Shown one piece after another: positions 9,067 through 18,403 of a stretch of 64,000 nt of DNA (within the stretch, counting starts at the first letter, position 1; the number at the start of each line of letters is the position of its first letter). The stretch comes from Viridibacillus sp050279675. GTDB lineage: Bacteria; Bacillota; Bacilli; Bacillales_A; Planococcaceae. The notes below the pieces were generated by a model, which saw only the letters and a program-made list of their open reading frames with translations, did not search any database and was not told the origin of the DNA. A program made the position numbers and the translations under genes. The DNA lies in contig NZ_JBNNUK010000003.1 of NCBI RefSeq assembly GCF_050279675.1, positions 124,001-188,000 of the forward strand. Reading direction: 5' to 3'.

Positions 9067-9848
9067 TATATTTTTATATTCTCCATATTCTTTCTTGCTC
9101 CAAATACTCCAACAAACATTAACACTATTATGGCAACAACCGTCACGACGACCGATAACCAAAAATCACTACTATCTGGTTTTGACCCAAGCCACGTTAC
9201 TGCGTATGTGCCCAATTTCCAAGGAGACACAGTCCAGAACTGTCCGATAATGCTATCGATTAGCTGTAGAAAATACGTCAGAAGAATTGCTAGAGTACCA
9301 GCAACACCCGTAGAGAATAATGCACTCGCTGTGACTGTCACCGTCACGACGAACAATACCCATAGACTATACGTGCCAATGAGGGCTGCTATCCGCCAAG
9401 CGTCTACTTCATTATATAAAATCACTGTATAATAGTAACTCGCTAATAAGCCTATTATTGTACTAAGGAGTGCAACAATTGTTGCTCCAGACCACTTACT
9501 GAAGTAATACGAAGAAAAAGATATTGGTCGTACATATAGTAGTGCAGCTGTACGATTTTTTCTTTCTTTACTAATAATCCCCATAAAGCTTAAAACAAAA
9601 ATAAGTGCAACAATAAGATGGAACTGACCGACAGTAGAAGCTATGACTTCAACCGCTGTCACATCTGTTATGCCCATATCATAGCCCTCAGGCATATTGC
9701 CGACAGCCTTCATAATATCTTCCATGTAATAAAGTGTTACTGGCTGCATAATACCATATAATACAAACACGAGTGGTATCCATAAAATTTTCAAGCTACG
9801 TACATGATCACGCCATTCTTTTTGTAAAAGTACACGCCATTGCATCAT
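9066..9848 (-). CDS. ABC-2 type transporter permease (YxlG-like)
   Basis: 260 residues with six hydrophobic segments (about 20-40, 70-92, 108-135, 142-165, 170-195, 228-250), the plan of ABC-2 permeases. No periplasmic or binding domain is seen. The ATG overlaps the stop of the ATPase gene by four bases (ATGA), so the two are translationally coupled. With the PLDc_N peptide gene before the ATPase, the trio matches YxlE-YxlF-YxlG of Bacillus subtilis, where they follow the sigma-Y gene. No sigma or anti-sigma gene is present here. The substrate is unknown. Confidence 0.82.
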   Translation of the reverse strand: MMQWRVLLQKEWRDHVRSLKILWIPLVFVLYGIMQPVTLYYMEDIMKAVGNMPEGYDMGITDVTAVEVIASTVGQFHLIVALIFVLSFMGIISKERKNRTAALLYVRPISFSSYYFSKWSGATIVALLSTIIGLLASYYYTVILYNEVDAWRIAALIGTYSLWVLFVVTVTVTASALFSTGVAGTLAILLTYFLQLIDSIIGQFWTVSPWKLGTYAVTWLGSKPDSSDFWLSVVVTVVAIIVLMFVGVFGARKNMENIKI

Positions 9849-10729
9849 AGTTTTGCCACCTTCATGAAGATTTCCTCCAAGCTAGCAGATTGCTGCTCGA
9901 CTTTCCGGATTGCAAAGGTCTCTTTCGCTAACGCCTGAATAACTTGTTTCATATCATCAGTCTGCAAAATCACGATATTACCTTGTTGCTCTGCACTGAA
10001 TGTACTATTCACAGCAAACTGAGCAGCCTCTTCAACTTCTTTAAATTCCACTATAATTTGACGATGTTCATATTTTTCTTTTACATCTTGTAAAGAACCT
10101 TGCTCAACTATTTTTCCGGATTTTAAGAATAATAGCTGATCGGTCATTTGCTCAGCATCATTCAAAATATGTGTTGAATACAAAATCGTCATTTCTTGTT
10201 GTAACGACTTCATCAAATTCATCATATCTAAGCGACCTGCTGGATCAAGAGCTGATACTGGCTCATCCAGTAAGAGGAGTTTGGGTTTATGTATAATGGC
10301 TTGTGCTAGACCCAATCTTTGTTTCATACCACCAGAGAACGTACCAATCTTCTTATTCGCTGCATCTTTTAATCCAACGAAATGAAGCATTTTCTTTGAC
10401 TCTTCCTCCGCAGATTGCGCAGTCAATCCACTTAATCTCGCTGCCATTATTAAAAATTCACTCGCAGTTAGCCAAGAATTGAACTGTGGATATTGTGGTA
10501 AAAACCCAATAGCAGCCCTCGGGTCCCCTACTATTCCGTCGAATTGAATTTGCCCATTTGTTGGTTTTAATAGCCCAGCAAGCATCGATAATATCGTTGT
10601 TTTACCTGCTCCATTTGGTCCAATTAAAGCCGTTGCTGTTCCTTGTGTTAACTCAAATGATATATTTTTAATCACTTCATGCTGTCCATAATTCTTTTGC
10701 AACGCTGAAACTTGTAATAACTGACTCAT
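9845..10729 (-). CDS. ABC transporter ATP-binding protein (YxlF-like)
   Basis: 294 residues from the ATG at 10729. A longer in-frame extension to 10807 would overlap the upstream gene and lacks a ribosome site. Walker A GPNGAGKTT lies at about 37-45, then the FSGGMKQRL signature, the LLLLDEP Walker B and a switch His (YSTH). The C-terminal 80 residues form the extra domain common in drug- and antibiotic-type exporters. It powers the membrane permease encoded next. It is coupled by four-base overlaps to both neighbours. Confidence 0.9.
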   Translation of the reverse strand: MSQLLQVSALQKNYGQHEVIKNISFELTQGTATALIGPNGAGKTTILSMLAGLLKPTNGQIQFDGIVGDPRAAIGFLPQYPQFNSWLTASEFLIMAARLSGLTAQSAEEESKKMLHFVGLKDAANKKIGTFSGGMKQRLGLAQAIIHKPKLLLLDEPVSALDPAGRLDMMNLMKSLQQEMTILYSTHILNDAEQMTDQLLFLKSGKIVEQGSLQDVKEKYEHRQIIVEFKEVEEAAQFAVNSTFSAEQQGNIVILQTDDMKQVIQALAKETFAIRKVEQQSASLEEIFMKVAKL

Positions 10730-10914
10730 ACTTGTTTTCTCCCGAAGATAAAGTAAATAATCGGCCCTATTATGCTCACACAAACTATAGCTATCGCCCA
10801 CAGCCATTTTGGACCATTTGTTTGCGGGATTTTCACTAAGTCTATTAAAGCAACGATCAATAAAATAAACTGAATGATTATAATCGGTAAAAGCATCATT
10901 ATTAATGAACTCAT
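10726..10914 (-). CDS. PLDc_N domain membrane peptide (YxlE-like)
   Basis: 62 residues from the ATG at 10914, chosen because GAGGTG lies six bases upstream. A GTG three codons earlier lies inside that site. Two membrane helices (about 3-25 and 36-55) with the motif WLWAI and a terminal YFIFGRKQ are the hallmark of the phospholipase D N-terminal (PLDc_N) membrane domain, without any PLD catalytic domain. First gene of the three-gene exporter operon. In sigma-Y type operons the equivalent protein is a negative regulator or transporter accessory (family knowledge). Its role here is inferred. Confidence 0.78.
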   Translation of the reverse strand: MSSLIMMLLPIIIIQFILLIVALIDLVKIPQTNGPKWLWAIAIVCVSIIGPIIYFIFGRKQV

Positions 10915-10979
10915 CTTGTTCACCTCTTCTTTGTTATATAATAAGTATAACAGGTAACTTCTTCCATGAAAAGGAAAAT

Positions 10980-11021
10980 AAAAAAATACCTAACACAGAC
11001 ATAACGTCTGGTCAGGTATTT
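10980..11021 (-). terminator. Terminator of pheST
   Basis: On the minus strand AAATACCTGAC and GTTAGGTATTT form a long stem with an inner CAGAC/GTCTG helix, followed by seven T. Confidence 0.85.
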
Positions 11022-11039
11022 AGTATGAAAATCTATTTA

Positions 11040-13445
11040 TTAACGAATTTGTGCATTTGCTTCTGCTAATGCTTTTAACACTTCTTCATGTGCTGCTACT
11101 ACTTCTTCATCTGTTAAAGTACGCTCAGGTTCGAAGTACTGTAGTGAGAAGGCAACTGATTTTTTACCTTCTTCCATTTTGTCTCCTTCATATAAATCGA
11201 AGACACGAACATCTTTCAATAAAGTACCACCTGCTTGACGGATAATTGTTTCAAGATCCGCTGCCGCTACGCTTCTATCAACAACTAAAGCGATATCACG
11301 TGACATCGAAGGGAAACGTGGAACTGGAACGTAAACTAGTGCTTCAGTAGACGCTTCTAAAATAGCTGCTAAGTTCATTTCCATTACGTATGTTTCTTTT
11401 AAGCCATTTGCTTTTTGTTCTGTTGGGTGCAATTGCGCGATTAAACCAATACGGTTGCCATTTAATAATACGTTAGCCGTACGTCCTGGATGTAAACCAT
11501 CTACAGTAGCGCGTTCAAATGTTACTGCATCTGCTAAACCTAGGCGATCAAATAGACCCTCAACGATTCCTTTTAATACGAAGAAATCAACTTGTTTATG
11601 TTCACCTTGCCAAGCGTGATCTAACCATTTACCCGTGATAACTGCTGCTACATGTTCTTCTTCATGTGGAAGACTTTCTTCAGTTAAACCTAAGAATACA
11701 GAATCTACTTCATAAAGTGCTACTAAGTCTGCTTGACGTGCGACATTATAAGATGCTGCTTCCACTAAATGTGGGATTAAGCTTTGACGTAATGTGCTGC
11801 GTTCTTCACTCATTGGCATTAACAGTTTTGTAACAGGCGCTGTTTCTAATGCAAATTTTTGTGAAAGTGTATCAGATGTTAATGAGTAAGTAATCGCTTG
11901 GTGAAGACCTGCACCTTCTAAATATGCACGTACGATACGACGTTTGGCTTGATAAGGTGTTAAACCACCAGGTGTTGTTTCACTTACAGGAAGTGTTGTT
12001 GGAATTTCATCGTAGCCATAAATCCGTGCAATTTCTTCGACGATATCTTCCTCAATTTTAATATCTTGACGGCGAGTTGGTGCATCTACATAGAGCATGC
12101 CATTCGCAGTTTCAACATCAAATTTTAAACGTTTTAATATTGACACCATATCATCTAAAGAAATCTTCATACCCAGACGAGCATTGATAAAGTCAGGAGA
12201 AACGATTACTTTTGCAGGTGTTTTATCTAATTCATCAAACATGACTGAGCCAGCTAATACTTCCCCACCAGCTAGTTCTGCTAATAATTTAGCTGCACGT
12301 TCAGCTGCAGGAATAACTCGGTTTGGATCAAGACCTTTTTCAAAACGGGCACTTGCATCACTACGTAAACCTAAGTCTTTTGATGTATAGCGTACTGATA
12401 AACCTTCAAAGTATGCTGATTCAATGACAACAGTCGTTGTCCCATCATGCACTTCTGAGTTTAACCCGCCCATAACTCCAGCTACAGCTACTGGCTCTTT
12501 ACCATTAGTAATAACAAGATTATTTGCATTTAATGTACGTTCTTTATCATCAAGAGTCGTTATTTTTTCGCCTTCATTAGCTAAACGAACTACGATTTCC
12601 CCTGTTCCTAAACGGTCATAGTCAAATGCGTGAAGCGGTTGACCATATTCCATTAAGATGTAGTTAGTAACATCGACAACATTGTTATGCGGACGTACTC
12701 CAGCCGCCATTAAACGTTGTTGTAACCATAATGGAGACTCAGCGACTTTAACGTTTTTCACGACTTTTGCTACGTACATAGGGTTTTCTACCGGTGCATC
12801 TACTCGAAGTTTTAAATAATCAGAAGCTTTTTCAGCTGATTCTGTATACTCTAGTTCAGGTAATTTAACATCCTCAGAAAGGATTGCTCCTACTTCATAA
12901 GCTACACCTAACATACTCATAGCATCTGAACGATTTGGTGTTAAACCAAGTTCAAGCACTGTGTCATATAGGCCAAGCACTTCAAGTGGATCTGCCCCTA
13001 CTGGTGTTTCTGCAGGTAATACGAAAATACCCTCACTATAAGCTTTTGGTACTAATTTACCTTCGATACCAAGCTCTTGTAATGAACAAATCATACCGTT
13101 TGATACTTCACCACGAAGTTTGGCTTTTTTGATTTTTCCACCTGGTAAATGTGCACCTGGTCGAGCAACGATCACTTTTTGACCAACTGCTACGTTTGGA
13201 GCACCACATACGATTTGTGATAATTCTTCTTCACCAAAGTCTACTTGGCAAATATTTAATTTATCCGCTTCTGGGTGTTTTACTTTTTCTTTCACTTCGC
13301 CAACCATTAGCTTTTTCATACCTTCAGCTAGGTTTGCAACGCCGTCCACTTCAATCCCAGAACGTGTAATTTTTTCTGCTAAAACTGCTGGCTCTAGGCC
13401 TTGTAAATCAACATATTGTTCTAACCATTTTAACGATACTAGCAT
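11040..13445 (-). CDS. pheT: Phenylalanyl-tRNA synthetase beta subunit
   Basis: 801 residues, the usual length of bacterial PheT. A tRNA-binding OB domain lies at about 40-150, then B3/B4 editing and B5 domains (DASARFEKGLD near 365), the catalytic-like core, and a C-terminal ferredoxin-fold anticodon domain from about 705 (PRFPSMSRDIALV). With PheS it forms the heterotetramer that charges tRNA-Phe and edits misacylated Tyr. ATG start. It lies 12 bases after pheS in a two-gene operon controlled by the T-box upstream of pheS, with a terminator 19 bases after its stop. Confidence 0.97.
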   Translation of the reverse strand: MLVSLKWLEQYVDLQGLEPAVLAEKITRSGIEVDGVANLAEGMKKLMVGEVKEKVKHPEADKLNICQVDFGEEELSQIVCGAPNVAVGQKVIVARPGAHLPGGKIKKAKLRGEVSNGMICSLQELGIEGKLVPKAYSEGIFVLPAETPVGADPLEVLGLYDTVLELGLTPNRSDAMSMLGVAYEVGAILSEDVKLPELEYTESAEKASDYLKLRVDAPVENPMYVAKVVKNVKVAESPLWLQQRLMAAGVRPHNNVVDVTNYILMEYGQPLHAFDYDRLGTGEIVVRLANEGEKITTLDDKERTLNANNLVITNGKEPVAVAGVMGGLNSEVHDGTTTVVIESAYFEGLSVRYTSKDLGLRSDASARFEKGLDPNRVIPAAERAAKLLAELAGGEVLAGSVMFDELDKTPAKVIVSPDFINARLGMKISLDDMVSILKRLKFDVETANGMLYVDAPTRRQDIKIEEDIVEEIARIYGYDEIPTTLPVSETTPGGLTPYQAKRRIVRAYLEGAGLHQAITYSLTSDTLSQKFALETAPVTKLLMPMSEERSTLRQSLIPHLVEAASYNVARQADLVALYEVDSVFLGLTEESLPHEEEHVAAVITGKWLDHAWQGEHKQVDFFVLKGIVEGLFDRLGLADAVTFERATVDGLHPGRTANVLLNGNRIGLIAQLHPTEQKANGLKETYVMEMNLAAILEASTEALVYVPVPRFPSMSRDIALVVDRSVAAADLETIIRQAGGTLLKDVRVFDLYEGDKMEEGKKSVAFSLQYFEPERTLTDEEVVAAHEEVLKALAEANAQIR

Positions 13446-13457
13446 GTTTACCCCTCC

Positions 13458-14501
13458 TTACTCTTCTGTGCGGTGGAATTGTGATAAGAATCTGATGTCA
13501 TTTGTATAGAAATGACGGATATCGTCCACCCCATATTTCAACATTGCAATACGTTCTTGCCCCATACCAAATGCGAAGCCTGAAACTTTTTTAGGATCGT
13601 ATCCAGCCATCTCAAGAACGTTTGGATGTACCATACCGGCACCTAAAATTTCAATCCAACCTGTTTGTTTACATAAACTACAGCCCGCTCCACCACATTT
13701 GAAACAAGAGATATCCATTTCTACTGAAGGCTCAGTGAATGGGAAGAAACTTGGGCGTAAACGAATTTCACGTTCTTGGCCAAACATTTTTTTCGCGAAA
13801 AGATCCAAAGTACCTTTTAAATCGCTCATTGTAATGTTCTCGCTAATTACAAGTCCTTCAATTTGATTGAACTGATGCGAATGTGTAGCATCATCATTGT
13901 CACGGCGGAATACTTTACCTGGACAGATAATTTTCACAGAAGCACCTTGTTTTTCTTCCATTGTACGAGCTTGTACAGGAGAAGTCTGTGTACGAAGTAA
14001 AATCTCTTCAGAAATATAGAATGTATCTTGCATATCACGAGCAGGGTGACCTTTTGGTAGGTTTAATGCTTCGAAGTTATAATAGTCTTTTTCAACTTCT
14101 GGTCCTTCCGCAATTTCATATCCCATGCTGATGAATAAGTCTTCGATTTCTTCAACAACCTTTGTTAACGGATGTTTACTACCAACTTTTATAGGACGTC
14201 CTGGTAAAGTCACGTCAATTGATTCTTTTTCAAGTTGTTCCTGAACCGCTTTTTCCTCTAGTAATTGCGCACGTGCTTCAAGCACCTCAGTCACTTCTTG
14301 ACGTACAACGTTTACTAGTGCACCCATCTTAGGACGTTCCTCTGCAGGAAGTTTACCCATCCCTTTTAATAAATCCGTGATCGGACCTTTTTTACCTAAA
14401 TAAGCAACACGTACATCATTCAACTCTTTAGAGTTCGATGCCGCTGCAATTTTCGCTAAAGCTTCTTCCTTTAGCTGATTTAATTGTTCTTCCATTGCCA
14501 T
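13458..14501 (-). CDS. pheS: Phenylalanyl-tRNA synthetase alpha subunit
   Basis: 347 residues, normal length. An N-terminal coiled coil (1-85) binds tRNA. The class II catalytic core carries FRRDNDDATHSHQF, RPSFFPFTEPS (motif 2/3 region) and GMGQERIAML near the end, as well as the Cys-rich loop CFKCGGAGC. It forms the aminoacylation site of the PheS2-PheT2 enzyme. The ATG at 14501 follows AAGGAGG by seven bases, with a second ATG two codons later as a weaker choice. Expression is set by the T-box leader. Confidence 0.97.
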   Translation of the reverse strand: MAMEEQLNQLKEEALAKIAAASNSKELNDVRVAYLGKKGPITDLLKGMGKLPAEERPKMGALVNVVRQEVTEVLEARAQLLEEKAVQEQLEKESIDVTLPGRPIKVGSKHPLTKVVEEIEDLFISMGYEIAEGPEVEKDYYNFEALNLPKGHPARDMQDTFYISEEILLRTQTSPVQARTMEEKQGASVKIICPGKVFRRDNDDATHSHQFNQIEGLVISENITMSDLKGTLDLFAKKMFGQEREIRLRPSFFPFTEPSVEMDISCFKCGGAGCSLCKQTGWIEILGAGMVHPNVLEMAGYDPKKVSGFAFGMGQERIAMLKYGVDDIRHFYTNDIRFLSQFHRTEE

Positions 14502-14595
14502 TTAAATTCCTCCTTCCAATATCGAATAGTAAAAACAGATTGTTTTTACTAAACATGCAAACCTTCTTTTAATGTAGACTGTAAAAAATCTGCAC

Positions 14596-14625
14596 AAAAA
14601 AACTCGCCCCCTAAAAAGGGACGAG
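14596..14625 (-). terminator. T-box attenuator terminator of pheST
   Basis: On the minus strand CTCGTCCCT and AGGGGGCGAG form a strong stem with a T-rich loop, followed by seven T. It is the terminator form that competes with the antiterminator containing the T-box sequence. Confidence 0.9.
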
Positions 14626-14870
14626 GACATAGTTCGCGGTACCACCCTAGTTATTGTACTTAAGTACAATCACTTCATTGACATAACGGCTCTAAACCGG
14701 CCTACCTTTACAGCAATTGCTGGTCCCGGTGGCTGCTAACGGAGTGAACTTCCATGTAACACAACTTTATGCACGCTTGCAGTCTTTGGCGAGCACTCCC
14801 TAAAAAGTGTGGAAACATATACTTTTTCCGATCGAAGCATTTAAATTATTTTTAATTATTGTATGCAATA
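14596..14870 (-). promoter_or_regulatory. T-box riboswitch leader of pheST
   Basis: The conserved T-box core AGGGTGGTACCGCG is at 14648-14635, followed by the terminator hairpin. The leader starts about seven bases after the -10 box at 14877. A stem with GGAGTG and CACTCC arms precedes the core, and AAGTTCACTCC places TTC (Phe) as the candidate specifier codon. Uncharged tRNA-Phe would stabilise the antiterminator and turn pheST on (family knowledge). The exact Stem I fold was not computed. Confidence 0.88.
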
Positions 14871-14876
14871 TTTATC

Positions 14877-14905
14877 ATTATACGCAACTAAATTGTTTTC
14901 TTCAA
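14877..14905 (-). promoter_or_regulatory. Sigma-A type promoter of the pheST leader
   Basis: On the minus strand TTGAAG, a 17-base spacer and a perfect TATAAT lie directly upstream of the T-box leader, beginning just after the ysgA stop. Confidence 0.75.
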
Positions 14906-14907
14906 GG

Positions 14908-15678
14908 TCACTTTGCTGAAACTACGAAGTTATATAACAAAATACCAGAAGCAACTGCTACATTTAAAGATTCAGCTTGCCCTAAAATCGGAATGATAAC
15001 ATTTGCATCTGTTTTTGCAAGTAAGTCTGGGTGAATACCATTGCCTTCATTGCCCATAATAAGTGCAAATTTATCGCCCTTTTTCACTTCAGAATAGACT
15101 ACTGCATTCTCTAAAGCTGTACCGATAACTGGGATTAATCTGTCTTGTAAATTGTCAATCCAGTCTCCAAGGTCCCCTTTTACAACAGGAATATGGAAAT
15201 GCGAGCCTTGAGCAGAACGTACTGTTTTTGGATTGAAAGCATCAGCTGAGCCTTTACCAAGAATAACCGCATCTATACCAGCTGCATCAGCCGTACGAAT
15301 CATTGTACCCACATTACCTGGATCTTGAACTGCATCAATTAATAATAATTTTGTCCATCCTGTTTGTTCTACCTCTGTTACCTCACGCTGTTTGCATTGT
15401 GCAAAGATCCCTTGAGGGTGTTCTGTTTCAGACAATTCTTTTGCAATTGCTTGTGTTACTTCTACAACAAAAATGTCATCCATATTCCATGTATGTGGAA
15501 TGTCTACACCTTCACGGACGATAATTGTTAGTACCTCACCATTGTTTTTAATTGCTTCTTCAACTAAATGGAAACCTTCAACGATAAATTCGCCAGAGCG
15601 TTCACGTTCTTTTCTAGTTGTCACCAGCTTTTTCCAATACTTCACTAGTGAATTTTGTGGTGATTCTATTCTTTTCAT
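14908..15678 (-). CDS. ysgA: TrmH/SpoU family 23S rRNA 2'-O-methyltransferase (YsgA)
   Basis: 256 residues. An N-terminal substrate-binding domain (about 1-95) precedes the SpoU-type knotted methyltransferase with its three motifs: QDPGNVGTMIRTADA, LIMGNEGNGI and LNVAVASGILLY. Members transfer methyl from S-adenosylmethionine to ribose 2'-OH. The Bacillus subtilis homologue YsgA (RlmP) modifies a guanosine in the 23S rRNA A-loop (recalled from literature). Its position next to pheS and sspI is the same as in Bacillus subtilis. ATG start at 15678. It lies 23 bases downstream of the oxidoreductase gene, so the two may be co-transcribed. Confidence 0.9.
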   Translation of the reverse strand: MKRIESPQNSLVKYWKKLVTTRKERERSGEFIVEGFHLVEEAIKNNGEVLTIIVREGVDIPHTWNMDDIFVVEVTQAIAKELSETEHPQGIFAQCKQREVTEVEQTGWTKLLLIDAVQDPGNVGTMIRTADAAGIDAVILGKGSADAFNPKTVRSAQGSHFHIPVVKGDLGDWIDNLQDRLIPVIGTALENAVVYSEVKKGDKFALIMGNEGNGIHPDLLAKTDANVIIPILGQAESLNVAVASGILLYNFVVSAK

Positions 15679-15701
15679 AAAATGTATACCGCCTTTAGTT
15701 T

Positions 15702-16679
15702 TTAAATCGTTATAGTTATTTTGCCAAACTGATGATTTTCTTTTAAATATTCAAGCGCTTGTTCCGCTTCATCTAATGAGAAAGTTCGGTCCATCACTGG
15801 ATGAGTGTTAAATTTCGCTAAATGCTCAAGGCATGCACGGAATTCCTCGCGACTTCCCATTGTAGTCCCATACAATGTATATTGTCCATAGAAAAATTTT
15901 CGCAAGTCAAAATCGACAACGTCTTCTGTTGTTGCACCGAACAATACTATTTTACCACCCTTTTTTAAAACATCCAAAGAGCGATTAAAAGTGGCGCGTC
16001 CAACACTTTCAATAACAACATCGATTTGTTCCTTTTTTAACAATTCTACCCAGTCCGCATGCGTATCAATCGCAATATCAGCTCCGATCTCAAGCGCTGC
16101 ATTTCGTTTTTCTTCACTACGAGACGAGACTATGACTCTAGCTCCAACATTCTTAGCCATTTGGATTAAAAACGTCGCAACACCGCTACCTGCTCCTGGG
16201 ATAAATATTGTTTGGCCCGCTTCTATTTGCCCTTTTGTAAATAAGGCACGATAACCTGTTAATGGTGAAATACCCATTACAGAAGCCTCTTCAAATGAAA
16301 GATGTGATGGCTTTCGCTCAAGTTGTTCCACTGAAATAGCAATTTTCTCCGCGAATGTTCCGTTATCAGGAAAGCTTAAAATATCAAAATCAGCAGGAGG
16401 GATATCAGAATTCTCATACCACCCCAATGAAGGATTAATAATGACTTCATCTCCTACTTGCCAATCTGTCACACCCTCACCTATTGCTTCAATAACACCG
16501 GCTGCATCAGAACCTAAAATAAGCGCTTCGCTATCATTTCCTAAACGTCCTGGAGTATACAAATCTCGACGGTTTAATCCTGCAGCTTTAATCGCAACGA
16601 CCGCTTCTAAAGTGTCAGCTTGTGGATTAGGTAATTCAGTTACTTTAAAAGATCCTTTTTCAAAAACAAATGCTCTCAT
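15702..16679 (-). CDS. Zinc-independent MDR-family oxidoreductase (quinone reductase-like)
   Basis: 325 residues of the medium-chain dehydrogenase/reductase fold. A GroES-like N-terminal domain (1-130) is followed by a Rossmann domain with PGAGSGVATFLIQMAK around 165-180. The catalytic-zinc Cys normally found after the AGLN motif is replaced by Arg, and the four-Cys structural zinc lobe is absent, so it should act as a zinc-free, NAD(P)H-dependent reductase of quinones or enones. It resembles YogA-type proteins of Bacillus. The substrate is unknown. ATG start after AAGGGG. It precedes ysgA by 23 bases. Confidence 0.82.
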   Translation of the reverse strand: MRAFVFEKGSFKVTELPNPQADTLEAVVAIKAAGLNRRDLYTPGRLGNDSEALILGSDAAGVIEAIGEGVTDWQVGDEVIINPSLGWYENSDIPPADFDILSFPDNGTFAEKIAISVEQLERKPSHLSFEEASVMGISPLTGYRALFTKGQIEAGQTIFIPGAGSGVATFLIQMAKNVGARVIVSSRSEEKRNAALEIGADIAIDTHADWVELLKKEQIDVVIESVGRATFNRSLDVLKKGGKIVLFGATTEDVVDFDLRKFFYGQYTLYGTTMGSREEFRACLEHLAKFNTHPVMDRTFSLDEAEQALEYLKENHQFGKITITI

Positions 16680-16816
16680 GATAAAACAACCCCTTAATTA
16701 TGTAATGTTTTTTCATAAAATTCTCAATAGTAAATAATATTAATCATTCTAATTTTAACAAATGAATGTATAACTATCGAGCCTAACGGTAAAAATGATA
16801 ATAGGAGGGATGAAGT

Positions 16817-17023
16817 ATGAATTTTCAAATACGACAAGCCGTTAAAGCTAATGTTCAAGGTCAGAGCGCCGACGAACTGGAGAATGTTGTTCAAGATGCA
16901 ATTAAACGCGGTGAGGAGCATTTACTCCCTGGACTTGGCGTCTTTCTAGAAGCATGGTGGAACAATGCAGATCAACAAAAACGACAAAATTTTATGCAAG
17001 ATTTATCCAAAGCAATGGCCTAA
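16817..17023 (+). CDS. sspI: Small acid-soluble spore protein I
   Basis: 68 residues with the SspI signature: MNFQIRQAVKANV at the start, a central GGEEHLLPGLGVFLE-like stretch (here RGEEHLLPGLGVFLE) and WWN. SspI is a minor spore-core protein made in the forespore, and its presence marks the organism as a spore former. The ATG follows AGGAGGGATGAAGT. GAATG at 16764 with a weak -10 eighteen bases later could be a sigma-G promoter, but the match is poor. In Bacillus subtilis sspI also lies beside ysgA. Confidence 0.93.
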   Translation: MNFQIRQAVKANVQGQSADELENVVQDAIKRGEEHLLPGLGVFLEAWWNNADQQKRQNFMQDLSKAMA

Positions 17024-17024
17024 T

Positions 17025-17068
17025 AAAAAAACTGTCCAAACGATTTCGACTTCGCTTGGACAGTTTTT
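17025..17068 (+). terminator. Terminator of sspI
   Basis: AAACTGTCCAA and TTGGACAGTTT form a stem followed by a T run, immediately after the sspI stop. Confidence 0.88.
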
Positions 17069-17168
17069 CATTTATAGACAATGATATTCCAGCTAGTAAG
17101 TACTCATTTGGGCTCTAACTTATATCTTAGTCAAATAATACCCCCAACAAATTTCATTTTTTCAATAT

Positions 17169-17207
17169 AAAAAAAGCTGAACTAATAAAATTACTTAGTT
17201 CAACTTT
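17169..17207 (-). terminator. Terminator of the NlpC/P60 gene
   Basis: On the minus strand AAAGTTGAACTAA and TTAGTTCAGCTTT form a 13-bp stem (with a G-T pair) followed by seven T, 53 bases downstream of the endopeptidase stop. Confidence 0.85.
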
Positions 17208-17260
17208 TTACACATTATTCATATATTCGAGAATAGAATAATTGTTTATTTCATTTTTAA

Positions 17261-18403
17261 TTATCTTACGCGTGCTGCACTCGAGAAACTAGATGGATTG
17301 TAAGATGCGATTTTCACGACATCACCTGTTTGTGGCGCATGTAACCATTGGCCATTTCCGATATACATACCAACATGGTACGCAGGGCTACCAAAGAACA
17401 CTAAGTCACCAGGTTGGACATCATTTGGTGAAATACGAGTACCTGAATTTTGTTGTTGACTAGATGTTCTCGGAAGACTAATGCCTTCTGAACGGTAAAC
17501 ATATTGCATTAAACCTGAACAATCAAAGCCTGATGGTGAAGTACCACCCCATACATACGGTACGCCAAGGAAATTCTTTGCATAACCAATTAGGCCAGAA
17601 GCATCTCCGCCTGAAGGTTTTTGATTTGATAGGTTTAGAACATCATTTTTGTTTGATGTTTTTGTGATATTCACTACTGGAGATAAACTCACTGATTGTT
17701 CATCATCATTTGATGCTGTTTTTACTGCTTCTCTTACTGCTTTCTCAGCACGTTTTTGAGCAGCTTTTGCAGCTATTTTAGCGGCCTTTTCTTCTTTAAT
17801 TGTTTTTTTCGTAGCTTTTAGATTAGATACAATTTTCTTTTTATCTTTTTTGATTTGTTTCATTTCTTTTGCTAAATCTTTCTTATCTTCTTTCAGTTCT
17901 TTATTAATTTTATCTAGAGATGTTTTTGATGTGATTAGCTTGTCTTCTTTTTCATTTAGTTCAGTCATTAATGATTGATCACTATTTAGAATTTGAGTAA
18001 CCGCAGTGGTACGGTCGATGAAATCAGACATACCTTCAGATGATAGTAAGACATCTGCATATAACATAAATGTACTCTTACTTTCACCTTGGATATCTCT
18101 TAATCGTTCTTCATATAATGTTTTACGGAATTCATATTCTTTTTGAGTTTGTTTAATTTCTTTTTTGGTTTGAGTAATTTTCTCATTTGAGTTATTAATT
18201 TTCTTGTTTAGTTGATCAGCCTTATCCATTGCTTCAATAATACTGTTATCAATCTTTTGGATTTTTTGTTCAAGCTTTAAGGCTTTTTGTTCAGCTTTTG
18301 TCGGAGCTGAGTCATTTAAAGGACTAGCGTAAGAAGGGGATACTTGTAATAGAGCAGCCGCTAATACGGTTATTGCTAAAACGTTTTTGAATATCTTCTT
18401 CAT
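17261..18403 (-). CDS. CwlO-like secreted peptidoglycan DL-endopeptidase (NlpC/P60)
   Basis: 380 residues. A Sec signal peptide (about 1-26, cleaving after SYA) is followed by a long Lys/Glu-rich coiled coil (about 32-215), a linker, and a C-terminal NlpC/P60 domain (about 270-380). The catalytic triad is visible: Cys295 in DCSG, His343 in YHVGMYIG and His355 in LHAPQ. This coiled-coil plus NlpC/P60 plan is that of CwlO and PcsB-type elongation hydrolases, which are activated by FtsEX through the coiled coil (family knowledge). A WalR-like box lies 114-130 bases upstream. Stand-alone gene with its own terminator. Confidence 0.9.
   Translation of the reverse strand: MKKIFKNVLAITVLAAALLQVSPSYASPLNDSAPTKAEQKALKLEQKIQKIDNSIIEAMDKADQLNKKINNSNEKITQTKKEIKQTQKEYEFRKTLYEERLRDIQGESKSTFMLYADVLLSSEGMSDFIDRTTAVTQILNSDQSLMTELNEKEDKLITSKTSLDKINKELKEDKKDLAKEMKQIKKDKKKIVSNLKATKKTIKEEKAAKIAAKAAQKRAEKAVREAVKTASNDDEQSVSLSPVVNITKTSNKNDVLNLSNQKPSGGDASGLIGYAKNFLGVPYVWGGTSPSGFDCSGLMQYVYRSEGISLPRTSSQQQNSGTRISPNDVQPGDLVFFGSPAYHVGMYIGNGQWLHAPQTGDVVKIASYNPSSFSSAARVR

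Noticed and set aside
16764..16793. Sigma-G promoter of sspI
   Set aside because: The -35 GAATG is acceptable, but the -10 is a poor match and the start point would fall almost on the ribosome site.
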